A stretch of 6,912 bases of DNA from Lautropia sp. (GCA_013813615.1 JACCRJ010000576.1:1-6912); one strand, 5' to 3'. Shown: positions 1 through 5,576, counted from the first letter of the stretch. The notes: generated by a model from the letters alone, not told the origin. Program-made: numbers and translations.

Positions 1-632
1 AAGCCGAGATGTACCGCTCCATCACCGGAGCCGGCAACGATTCGCATGTGACGCAGGTCCTCTATGGTGGCGGCCCCCCGCTGATCAACTCCGCGGGCGT
101 GCCCTGGAGCGGTGCCTATATCGACACCATCGGCGACCCGAGTGCCGACCTGAGGTCCAACATCGCCGCCGAGTCGCGGGCCAAGATCATCTATGAACGG
201 CTGATCAACCTGACGGCTGATCCTGGCGTCAAGGATGCCCTCGGCTTCCTGATGACCCGCGAAGTGGCGCACCAGATCTCCTTCGAGAAAGCGCTGTATT
301 CGATCCAGCCCAACTTCCCGCCGGGCAAGCTGCCGCCGGATCCCCGCTTTGCCCGCGTCTACTTCGACATGTCGCAAGGCGAAGTGGACCTGCGCGGCCC
401 GTGGAACAGCGACGAGAATTTCGAGTTCGTTTCGAACCGCGACGAGCAGCAAGCGGTCGACGGCGGTGACGGCAGTGGCACGGTCGGTCTGAGCGCCAAG
501 GAGAAGACGGTCGTTACCGCGCTGGCGAAGCGTACCGCTTCGGAAACCGGGCTGGACCCGATGACCGGCGCGGAACTCGGTATGGGGGAAGCCTCTCAAG
601 GCACCGCCGCCGCGCCGAAGAAGCGCAAGTAG
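1..632 (+). CDS. Manganese catalase (non-haem), C-terminal part; 5' end outside window
   Basis: Dimanganese catalase, which breaks hydrogen peroxide into water and oxygen in the cytoplasm. The reading frame is open to the left edge (codons from base 3), so the first visible ATG at 9 is internal. Counting from that Met, Glu55 in AAESRA and His88 in REVAHQ match the second-half metal ligands of the family (Glu148 and His181 in the Lactobacillus plantarum enzyme). The 33-residue spacing is identical. This implies about 93 residues are missing upstream, including the first ligand set (Glu, Glu, His), and a full length near 300, normal for proteobacterial members. The stretch TGAGNDSHVTQVLYGGGP and the later PNFPPGKLPPDPRF are typical of the family. 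After about residue 130 the chain becomes acidic and glycine-rich, then ends in a basic KKRK tail, probably a flexible extension. Stop is TAG at 630-632. Family assignment is firm; physiological role (peroxide or stationary-phase stress) is inferred. Confidence 0.93.
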   Translation, partial: AEMYRSITGAGNDSHVTQVLYGGGPPLINSAGVPWSGAYIDTIGDPSADLRSNIAAESRAKIIYERLINLTADPGVKDALGFLMTREVAHQISFEKALYSIQPNFPPGKLPPDPRFARVYFDMSQGEVDLRGPWNSDENFEFVSNRDEQQAVDGGDGSGTVGLSAKEKTVVTALAKRTASETGLDPMTGAELGMGEASQGTAAAPKKRK

Positions 633-657
633 CAGCAGAAATCGTTCACTACGGCAC

Positions 658-683
658 GCCTGTCCCGTTGCGGCGGGGCAGGC
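658..683 (+). terminator. Hairpin downstream of Mn catalase, possible terminator
   Basis: A 10-bp inverted repeat (658-667 against 674-683, with one G-U pair) encloses a 6-nt loop and starts 25 bp after the catalase stop codon. The stem is GC-rich and should be stable. No run of T follows (the next bases are TTACATCC), so it lacks the classical intrinsic terminator tail. It may end transcription weakly or protect the 3' end of the catalase mRNA. Confidence 0.4.
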
Positions 684-709
684 TTACATCCAGTCCGCAG
701 CGCGGTCGC

Positions 710-715
710 TATGAT
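710..715 (+). promoter_or_regulatory. Candidate -10 box for the exported-protein gene
   Basis: TATGAT matches 5 of 6 bases of the sigma-70 -10 consensus in the gap between the catalase and the next gene. No convincing -35 lies 16-18 bp upstream; the best 4/6 match (CTTACA, 683-688) is 21 bp away. If used, it would give a leader of about 95-115 nt depending on which start is used. The rest of the gap 633-810 shows only the hairpin and nothing else I can name. Confidence 0.2.
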
Positions 716-807
716 GAACGGGAGCGCGGAACCGTCTCAATCGGCGTGCCCAGTTCAGCCTTGTCAGTCTGCAGAGCAACCCCTACACTGCCCTTTGCCC
801 AGCCACC

Positions 808-842
808 GACGTGCGTATGACCTACCCAGACGTGCGTATGAC
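808..842 (+). repeat. 14-bp direct repeat duplicating the start-codon context
   Basis: The 14 bases GACGTGCGTATGAC occur at 808-821 and again at 829-842, exactly 21 bp (7 codons) apart. Each copy carries an in-frame GTG (811, 832) and ATG (817, 838). The gene thus has four in-frame candidate starts within 30 bp. The in-frame 21-bp period suggests a small tandem duplication whose remaining 7 bases have diverged. Confidence 0.8.
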
Positions 843-2100
843 TTCATCAGCGGCGAGGCTGCGTCTCTTTCACGCTGGGCTGCCTGCGCTGCTTGTCTTG
901 CTCGCGCTGATGCCGCTTGGGGCGGCGCACGGGCAAGCAGCAGGCAGCGCCGGCAGTTCGCCGACTGACCCGCCAGGTACGGTGCAGACCGTGCTCAAGT
1001 CCCGCAACCAGGTCGTGCTCGGGTTGAGCGGCAAGCCCGCGTCCCTCACGATCACCATAAGGTCGATCTCGACCGGGCACAGGCTCGAGGGCAACGCCTC
1101 CTTCGAACTTTCATCAGAGGGGGAGCCGCTCGAGAAGACGGACAGCCTCACATGCGCCGCCTCGCTCAGCTTCGGCTGCGGGGTCGTTGCGCGCTTCTCC
1201 ACCACCGGCCGGAAAGCCGAGCCACCGAGCGTCTACGAAGCGCAGCTTCAGGACGGGGTTCTCACGATCACGGCGGGTGTCCGCAAGGCGAGCGAGGGCA
1301 AGGAGGCCGACGGGAAAGGAGCCGGGGGCAAAGGAAGCGAGGCCAAAGGAACCGAAGTCAAGTCGGACTTCGAGAGCTTCGTCGCGGGCATCATCGACAA
1401 CACCAGTGTAGCGGTCAAGGTCCGTGTCGACCAGCAGCAGGAGTTTCTTTTCGACCTGCAGCGGCTGGCTTGGCCCCTGGCGGACATTGCGCCGGACCAT
1501 CCTTTCTCCGCGCGCTTTGCCGGAGATCCGGTGCTTGCCGGCCTGAAGCAGCGGTTTCCGTCCCGGTACCTGAAGATCGTCGACCTGGTGCGCAAGCTGG
1601 TACCTGACGCCGGCACGCTGACACAGGAAGCGGAGACGAGGATCCTCGAATCGATCCATGCCGCCGTGGGCAGCCTGCGTCCCATGGTGCCCGACGAGTT
1701 GCTCGAGCGCATCGTCGCGAATGCGGCTGCTGCTGCCCGGCAGGTCGGCTCCGGGGACCTGCCACTGTGCAACGCGCTGGCGGTGGCAGCCAGAAGCCCT
1801 CTGACCGTGCCGGGACTGAAGGACAGCGCCGTTGCCCGGGCGGAGTACGCCCTTTGGCACGAAGTGATCGAACAGGCGCATCCGCGCTTCATACGCAAGG
1901 TGCCGAACGACGACCTGCTGCCGTCGACACCGACATTCGAGGAAAACATGCGGGTTGCCAATGAGTCGGGCTGCGGCATGTTCGCAGCGGTGATCGAGGC
2001 GATCCTGAAGCTGCCCAGGGAGGAGCGCCGGCTGTGGCTGCGGGCTACCGTCGGCACGGTCGAAGACCTGCGCGCGGAAGCTCCCCCCTCACGGCGATAA
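838..2100 (+). CDS. Exported protein of unknown function, signal peptide plus K/G-rich linker
   Basis: I do not recognise this family. From the ATG at 838 the protein has 420 residues. A Sec signal peptide is clear: basic n-region (R7, R9), hydrophobic core about residues 14-29 (LPALLVLLALMPLGAA), likely cleavage near AHG/Q at 32-33. The mature part begins with a Ser/Pro/Gly segment. Residues about 48-147 have an alternating pattern suggesting beta strands, with Cys106 and Cys114. Residues 151-175 are five pentapeptides ending in Lys. Residues 178-205 look strand-like, and about 235-420 look alpha-helical, with Cys311 and Cys379. A disulphide in the periplasm is possible. No lipobox and no later membrane segment is seen, so a soluble periplasmic or secreted protein is likely. 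I chose 838 because it gives a normal-length signal peptide n-region; GTG 811 (429 residues) or ATG 817 are alternatives, and none has a clear ribosome binding site. It converges on the operon to its right. Confidence 0.75.
   Translation: MTSSAARLRLFHAGLPALLVLLALMPLGAAHGQAAGSAGSSPTDPPGTVQTVLKSRNQVVLGLSGKPASLTITIRSISTGHRLEGNASFELSSEGEPLEKTDSLTCAASLSFGCGVVARFSTTGRKAEPPSVYEAQLQDGVLTITAGVRKASEGKEADGKGAGGKGSEAKGTEVKSDFESFVAGIIDNTSVAVKVRVDQQQEFLFDLQRLAWPLADIAPDHPFSARFAGDPVLAGLKQRFPSRYLKIVDLVRKLVPDAGTLTQEAETRILESIHAAVGSLRPMVPDELLERIVANAAAAARQVGSGDLPLCNALAVAARSPLTVPGLKDSAVARAEYALWHEVIEQAHPRFIRKVPNDDLLPSTPTFEENMRVANESGCGMFAAVIEAILKLPREERRLWLRATVGTVEDLRAEAPPSRR
1288..1362 (+). repeat. Five 15-bp tandem units encoding Lys-terminated pentapeptides
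   Basis: Inside the exported-protein gene, five consecutive 15-bp units encode ASEGK, EADGK, GAGGK, GSEAK and GTEVK. The last three share the DNA pattern GGA-N-C-C/GC ... AAA/AAG, and codon-level similarity is greatest among units 2-4. This is a small degenerate in-frame minisatellite that forms a charged, flexible linker between the two halves of the protein. Unit number may vary between strains. Confidence 0.7.
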
Positions 2101-2162
2101 GGCCGCGACACTTCCGCCGCTCTGAAGCAATCCTGGAAAAATGACCCGGCCGAACGACCGGT

Positions 2163-3254
2163 TCAGGAGCGGGTCGCCCAGCAGCCGGGCACCGGTACCG
2201 GCAGCCCGCGGGCGGCGGACTCGAGCATCGCATCGATCAGGGCGTGCACCGCGAGGCCGCTGCGGCCGCTGTTCACCGGCTCTCGCCCTTCTCGCAGGGC
2301 AGCCAGGAACTCCTCGATCAGTCGCCGGTGTGCTTCCGGGGAAAACGCCATCGGGTCGGCCCCACCGCCGCCGCCGCTGGTGCCGGACATCTCCAGCAGC
2401 GGCAGACCCGGCCGCTGCACGACCAGCCGGTCGCCTTCCAGGACCGCGGTGCCCCCAGCCCCGGCGATGTCGATCCGCTCCGGGTAGCCGGGATATGCCA
2501 CCGTGGTGGTGTCGACGACGCCGACCGCTCCGCAGGCATAGTCGACGACGGCACTGGCGATGTCCTCGGTGTCCATGCGGCGCAGGCCGCTGGTACTGCA
2601 GCGGGCGCTGACCGCAGCCGCCGGCCCCACCAGGTGCAGCAGGAGGTCGAGCGTATGGATCGCCTGAGTGAGCAGCACGCCGCCGCCGTCTCGCGCGCGC
2701 ATGCCCCTGCCCAGCTGGGCGTAGTACTCCGCCGAGCGCCACCAGCGGACCGATGCCGAGACGCTCAGCAGTTCGCCGAGGGCGCCTTCGATCAGCAACT
2801 GCCTGAGCGCCATCGGACTGCGCCGGAAACGGTGCTGGAACACGACGCCGAGGGTGCGGCCGGCCTCGGCAAATGCGGCGACCAGCGCCCGCGCGCTGGG
2901 CAGGTCGACGTCCAGCGGCTTCTCCACCAGCACGTGCTTGCCCGCGCGGGCCGCACGCAAGGACACCTCGGCATGCGTGCGCGGCGGCGTGAGCACGAAC
3001 ACCACGTCCACGCTCGGATGAGAAAGCAGCGCCGCTTCTGAGTCGACGGTCGCAAGCCCGTAGGCCCCCTGGAATGCTGCCCGCCGCGCCGCGCTCGGGC
3101 TGAAGCCGGCGACGAAGACCGCACTGTCGGCCAACTCCCGCAGCGCTTGCACGTGCGGCTGCGCCGCCATGCCAAGCCCGATGAAGCCGATGCCCAGCTT
3201 GTCCTTGGCCAGGCCCGGCATCCGTCCGGGCGGGGTCGCAACCGATCCGCTCAT
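2163..3254 (-). CDS. Gfo/Idh/MocA family NAD(P)-dependent oxidoreductase
   Basis: A 363-residue dehydrogenase of the glucose-fructose / inositol dehydrogenase superfamily, which oxidises or reduces sugar- or polyol-like substrates with NAD(P) in the cytoplasm. The N-terminal Rossmann fold starts with IGFIGLGMAA (residues 22-31, GxGxxA dinucleotide motif). EKP at 111-113 supplies the family lysine (Lys112). The C-terminal alpha/beta domain holds GGGVLLTQAIHTLDLLL (190-206) with His200. The Asp normally four residues before that His is Thr196 here. A glycine tract (294-298) lies in a likely loop. The ATG at 3254 overlaps the upstream gene's stop as ATGA; I prefer it to the GTG at 3278, which would add eight residues. 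No Shine-Dalgarno is visible, so translation may depend on reinitiation after the upstream gene. It is the last gene of the three-gene operon. Substrate unknown. Confidence 0.9.
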   Translation of the reverse strand: MSGSVATPPGRMPGLAKDKLGIGFIGLGMAAQPHVQALRELADSAVFVAGFSPSAARRAAFQGAYGLATVDSEAALLSHPSVDVVFVLTPPRTHAEVSLRAARAGKHVLVEKPLDVDLPSARALVAAFAEAGRTLGVVFQHRFRRSPMALRQLLIEGALGELLSVSASVRWWRSAEYYAQLGRGMRARDGGGVLLTQAIHTLDLLLHLVGPAAAVSARCSTSGLRRMDTEDIASAVVDYACGAVGVVDTTTVAYPGYPERIDIAGAGGTAVLEGDRLVVQRPGLPLLEMSGTSGGGGGADPMAFSPEAHRRLIEEFLAALREGREPVNSGRSGLAVHALIDAMLESAARGLPVPVPGCWATRS

Positions 3255-4120
3255 CGCGGCGCGGGGTAGGCTTCCCACAGGTGCGAGTCGTCCAGCGCGC
3301 CCTTGCCGACGGCGCTGCCGGTGAGGAACATCTGATGCGCCGCCGCTGCGATCGGCAGCGGAAACTTCAGATCACGGCCCGCGTCCAGGACCAGCGCAAG
3401 ATCCTTTACGAAGATGTCGATCGTGCTGTTGGACGGCGGCGCGTCCTGCAGTGCGCGCGGACCGCGATCCTGCATCATCCAGCTGGCTGCTGCGCTGCTG
3501 CCGTAGACCTCCAGCAGCCGTTGCGGGTCCAGGCCTGCCCGCTTGCCGAGCGCAATGGCTTCACCCAGCACCGCCAGGTGCACACCGCAGAATAGCTGGT
3601 TGATCGTCTTGACGGTGGAGCCTGCACCCAGCTCGTCGCCGAAGTCGTGCACGTGGCTGCCCATCTCGCATAAGACCGGGCGTGCCCTTGCCATCGCTTC
3701 GCGCGGCCCGCTTGCCATGACCGTCAGCGTCCCGCCCGCCGCGCCCCGCACTCCCCCTGAAACCGGCGCGTCGACCAGCAGCACGCCGGCCGGCGCAAGC
3801 TGCTCGCCGACCCGGCGGATGAAGGATGCTGAGACGGTGGCACACTGGATCAGGACCGCCGCCGGATCCAGGTGGGCGGCGATGCCACCCGGCCCGGATA
3901 CGACAGCGTCGACCTGGGTGGAATTGACGACGAAGCACACCACCGCGTCGGCGCCGGTCACCGCCCCGGCGATCGTGGCATGCGGAGCGCCACCCGCCTC
4001 GCTCAGGGCATCTAGCGCGGCCTGCCGCACATCCATGCCCCGCACCTCGTGTCCCTTGCGCAGGAGGTTACCCGCCGCTGCCGCGCCCATGGCCCCAAGT
4101 CCGACGACCGCAATCTTCAT
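3251..4120 (-). CDS. Beta-hydroxyacid dehydrogenase (HIBADH family), L-threonate dehydrogenase-like
   Basis: A 289-residue NAD(P)-dependent 3-hydroxyacid dehydrogenase. It has the Rossmann motif VVGLGAMG (5-12, Gly7/Gly9/Gly12), the substrate loop DAPVSGGVRGAAGG (117-130), the catalytic-lysine motif GSTVKTINQ (167-175, Lys171, Asn174) and the C-terminal IFVKDLALVLDAG (236-248). VVNSTQV at 64-70, GVHLAVLGEAIALGKRAG (179-196) and FPLPIAAAAHQMF (253-265) resemble, as I remember it, the L-threonate dehydrogenase (LtnD) clade more than true 3-hydroxyisobutyrate dehydrogenase or tartronate semialdehyde reductase. Such enzymes oxidise the hydroxyl beta to the carboxylate of four-carbon sugar acids. 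The usual LtnD partners (a kinase of the OtnK type, the decarboxylase OtnC, the isomerase OtnI) are not in the window. The start ATG overlaps the upstream gene's stop (ATGA) and has a strong Shine-Dalgarno. The family is firm, the substrate inferred. Confidence 0.92.
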   Translation of the reverse strand: MKIAVVGLGAMGAAAAGNLLRKGHEVRGMDVRQAALDALSEAGGAPHATIAGAVTGADAVVCFVVNSTQVDAVVSGPGGIAAHLDPAAVLIQCATVSASFIRRVGEQLAPAGVLLVDAPVSGGVRGAAGGTLTVMASGPREAMARARPVLCEMGSHVHDFGDELGAGSTVKTINQLFCGVHLAVLGEAIALGKRAGLDPQRLLEVYGSSAAASWMMQDRGPRALQDAPPSNSTIDIFVKDLALVLDAGRDLKFPLPIAAAAHQMFLTGSAVGKGALDDSHLWEAYPAPR

Positions 4121-5058
4121 TCAAGACCCTCCGCGCCCACCTCGAGCAATTCACGAACATGCTGCTCGACGCTGCGGGCCAATGCCAGCAGGTCGTAGCC
4201 GCCCTCCAATACCGAAACCACACGGCCGCCGGCGTGCCGGTCGGCCTGCGACACCACCTGTCGCGTCACCCAGGCGTAGTCGTTGTCGGTCCAGGCGAGG
4301 TGGCTGATTTCGTCGTCGCGATGGGCATCGAAGCCGGCAGAGATGAAAATCACCTGCGGCTTGAACCGCTCAAGCGCCGGCAGCCAAAACCCGCTGACCG
4401 CCTTGCGCAGGGCCTCGCCGTTGCTGTAGGGCGCCAGCGGCACGCTGATGATGTTGCTGCCCCGCGGCTGCTCGCCGCAGTACGGATAGAGCGGCGACTG
4501 AAATGTGGAGAGCATCAGCACCCGGTCGTCGCCGGCAAGGATGTCTTCGCTGCCGTTGCCGTGATGCACGTCGAAATCGCACAGCGCGATCCGTTGGACA
4601 CCGAGCTCCTCGAGCGCATGGCGAATGCCGATCACGACATTGTTGAAGAAGCAGAAGCCCATCGCCGCTTCGCGCGTCGCGTGGTGCCCGGGGGGTCGCA
4701 CATTGCAGAAGGCGCGCTGGAACCGACCGGATACGACCAGTTCCGTGGCGGTCACCACCGCTCCGGCGGCATGCCGGGCCGCCAGCAGCGTTTTCGGGTT
4801 CATCACCGTATCCGGGTCGACCCGGGAATAGCCACTGACCGGAGAGCGGGCTTCCATCTCATCGACATGCAAGCCGGTATGAGCGCGCAGCAGCTGCGCC
4901 CGGGTGGCGGGCGGCGCCTCCACCGACTCCACCAGGTCCAGCAGGCCGGAACTGAGCAGGCGATCCGCGATGACCCTCACGCGGTCCGGGCGTTCGGGAT
5001 GGTCCCTCCCCATCTCGTGGAGCGTCGAACTCGGATGGGAGAGGTAGACAACGCGCAT
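4117..5058 (-). CDS. Histone deacetylase-like zinc amidohydrolase (class II HDAC / HDAH type)
   Basis: A 313-residue arginase/deacetylase-fold enzyme that hydrolyses acyl amides. In bacteria it is usually annotated as histone deacetylase family, AcuC-like or acetylpolyamine amidohydrolase. The complete active site is visible: GHPERP-type N-terminal motif (here DHPERP, 19-24), RPPGHH at 121-126 (His125/His126 as general base and acid), DFDVHHGNG at 161-169 (zinc ligands Asp163 and His165), SAGFDAHRDD at 240-249 (third zinc ligand Asp244) and EGGY at 285-288 (Tyr288 stabilising the transition state). The first lines resemble the common proteobacterial HDAH subfamily. There is no signal peptide, so it acts in the cytoplasm. 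It is the first gene of the - strand operon and overlaps the dehydrogenase by ATGA. No good Shine-Dalgarno precedes the ATG at 5058. The natural substrate is unknown; the two dehydrogenases downstream suggest a small-molecule amide rather than a protein. Confidence 0.93.
   Translation of the reverse strand: MRVVYLSHPSSTLHEMGRDHPERPDRVRVIADRLLSSGLLDLVESVEAPPATRAQLLRAHTGLHVDEMEARSPVSGYSRVDPDTVMNPKTLLAARHAAGAVVTATELVVSGRFQRAFCNVRPPGHHATREAAMGFCFFNNVVIGIRHALEELGVQRIALCDFDVHHGNGSEDILAGDDRVLMLSTFQSPLYPYCGEQPRGSNIISVPLAPYSNGEALRKAVSGFWLPALERFKPQVIFISAGFDAHRDDEISHLAWTDNDYAWVTRQVVSQADRHAGGRVVSVLEGGYDLLALARSVEQHVRELLEVGAEGLE
4127..4132 (-). promoter_or_regulatory. Strong ribosome binding site of the LtnD-like gene
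   Basis: On the - strand GGAGGG (4132 to 4127) stands 6 nt before the ATG at 4120, inside the last codons of the deacetylase-like gene. It fixes this start and supports independent or coupled initiation at the ATGA junction. The next junction (3254) has no such site. Confidence 0.75.
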
Positions 5059-5077
5059 TCGATCGGTGCTTGGGTCG

Positions 5078-5087
5078 TTCGGCCGAA
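5078..5087. promoter_or_regulatory. Palindrome in the leader of the deacetylase operon, candidate operator
   Basis: TTCGGCCGAA is a perfect 10-bp palindrome 19 bp upstream of the deacetylase ATG (start at 5058, - strand). GGGT (5072-5075) and ACCC (5091-5094) flank it slightly off-centre. It could be an operator or a small RNA hairpin. In GC-rich DNA such a short palindrome can also be chance, and no regulator gene is in the window. Confidence 0.25.
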
Positions 5088-5124
5088 GGAACCCGAGGGC
5101 AGGCCGGCTTTGGTGATCCCGAGG

Positions 5125-5130
5125 ATTCTA
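5125..5130 (-). promoter_or_regulatory. Candidate -10 box for the - strand operon
   Basis: Read on the - strand, TAGAAT (5130 to 5125) matches 5 of 6 bases of the -10 consensus and would give a leader of roughly 60 nt containing the palindrome at 5078-5087. No recognisable -35 hexamer lies 15-18 bp upstream, which lowers confidence. The gap 5059-5250 otherwise shows only the tRNA promoter box. Confidence 0.25.
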
Positions 5131-5235
5131 CGCGCAGGATTGCGCCTGCTCGCGCGGGAAGGGTGCCCGACCGCGATCGCGCGCCGGCCCAGGTCGTGGC
5201 TAAGGAAGCTGCCCCGGCAGCCTCCTCAAGGGCGC

Positions 5236-5241
5236 TACAAT
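5236..5241 (+). promoter_or_regulatory. -10 box of the tRNA-Gly promoter
   Basis: TACAAT (5 of 6 consensus) ends 9 bp before the first tRNA base, so transcription would begin about 2-3 nt upstream of the mature 5' end. The GC-rich bases just after the box (TCCGCC) resemble the discriminators of stringently controlled stable-RNA promoters. The -35 position (about 5212-5218, CCCCGGC) is not recognisable. Confidence 0.5.
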
Positions 5242-5250
5242 TCCGCCTAT

Positions 5251-5326
5251 GCGGGTGTAGCTCAGTTGGTAGAGCGCCGGCTTCCCAAGCCTGAGGTCGC
5301 GAGTTCGAGACTCGTCGCCCGCTCCA
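5251..5326 (+). tRNA. tRNA-Gly (anticodon CCC)
   Basis: A complete 76-nt cloverleaf reading GGG codons. The acceptor stem pairs GCGGGTG with CGCCCGC (one G-U). The D arm is GCTC / AGTTGGTA / GAGC. The anticodon loop TTCCCAA (5282-5288) has anticodon CCC at 5284-5286. The variable region is AGGTC, and the T arm is GCGAG / TTCGAGA / CTCGT. A discriminator T is followed by encoded CCA (5324-5326). The anticodon stem contains one mismatch, C28 against U42 (5278 and 5292); the other four pairs are sound. Identity as glycine is supported by the anticodon and by similarity to the known bacterial tRNA-Gly(CCC) (glyU type). It lies 39 bp before thiS on the same strand and could be co-transcribed with it. 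Confidence 0.97.
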
Positions 5327-5353
5327 GTTTCCCTCGAGCTGAGCGGCCCCGGC

Positions 5354-5359
5354 TAAAAT
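5354..5359 (+). promoter_or_regulatory. -10-like box abutting the thiS start, possible leaderless promoter
   Basis: TAAAAT (5 of 6 consensus) ends 6 bp before the thiS ATG at 5366, which would place the transcription start at or next to the A of the start codon. No Shine-Dalgarno precedes thiS, consistent with a leaderless or very short leader. The best -35 match (TTCCCT, 5329-5334) is poor and spaced 19 bp. Confidence 0.4.
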
Positions 5360-5365
5360 GCCGCG

Positions 5366-5566
5366 ATGAAGATTATCCTGAACGGTAAACCCCACCCCCT
5401 CGAGCGGCCGATGAACGTCTCGGAGCTGGTCGACTCGCTGGGTTTCGCCGGCAAGCGGATCGCGGTGGAGCGCAATGACGAGATCGTCCCCCGGTCCCGG
5501 CACGGGCGCACCCCGCTGGCATCCGGAGACCGGGTGGAAATCGTCGTCGCAGTCGGCGGCGGCTAG
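5366..5566 (+). CDS. thiS: Sulfur carrier protein ThiS
   Basis: A 66-residue ubiquitin-fold protein that carries sulfur as a C-terminal thiocarboxylate and hands it to ThiG for making the thiazole phosphate of thiamin in the cytoplasm. The length is normal. It starts MKIILNGK, has the family stretch [14 protein letters not shown] (31-44) and ends [13 protein letters not shown], with the terminal Gly-Gly needed for adenylation by ThiF. thiG follows 26 bp downstream. ThiF, the sulfurtransferase and the dehydroglycine source (ThiO or ThiH) are not in the window. The gene has no visible Shine-Dalgarno and no TPP riboswitch upstream; only 39 bp separate it from the tRNA. Confidence 0.96.
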   Translation: MKIILNGKPHPLERPMNVSELVDSLGFAGKRIAVERNDEIVPRSRHGRTPLASGDRVEIVVAVGGG

Positions 5567-5576
5567 CACCCTCAAC

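Noticed and set aside
615..629. C-terminal PKKRK of the Mn catalase resembles a nuclear localisation signal
   Set aside because: Basic tails are common on bacterial cytoplasmic proteins; nothing else suggests targeting to a eukaryotic nucleus.
711..968. Small + strand frame overlapping the exported-protein start
   Set aside because: Different frame from the signal peptide, no ribosome binding site, no recognisable features.
1248..2111. Open frame of 287 codons on the - strand opposite the exported protein
   Set aside because: Low-complexity Ser/Arg/Ala-rich translation without any motif; the + strand frame has a clear signal peptide and balanced composition.
2143..2175. Possible bidirectional terminator between the convergent genes (GAAC/GTTC and GACCCG/CGGGTC pairings)
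   Set aside because: The stems are short, interrupted and mostly inside the Gfo gene end, with no T run; not strong enough to list.
2244..3041. Open frame of 265 codons on the + strand opposite the Gfo/Idh/MocA gene
   Set aside because: His/Arg/Gln-rich shadow of a gene whose motifs (dinucleotide loop, EKP, GGG...H) are on the - strand.
5251..5326. tRNA as an integration site for a mobile element
   Set aside because: No integrase gene and no repeat of the tRNA 3' end were seen in the window.
4159..5388. Long open frame on the + strand opposite the deacetylase gene and running through the tRNA
   Set aside because: It is antisense to a gene with a complete HDAC active site, includes a tRNA and the thiS start, and its composition (Arg/Gln/His-rich) is a GC-rich shadow.
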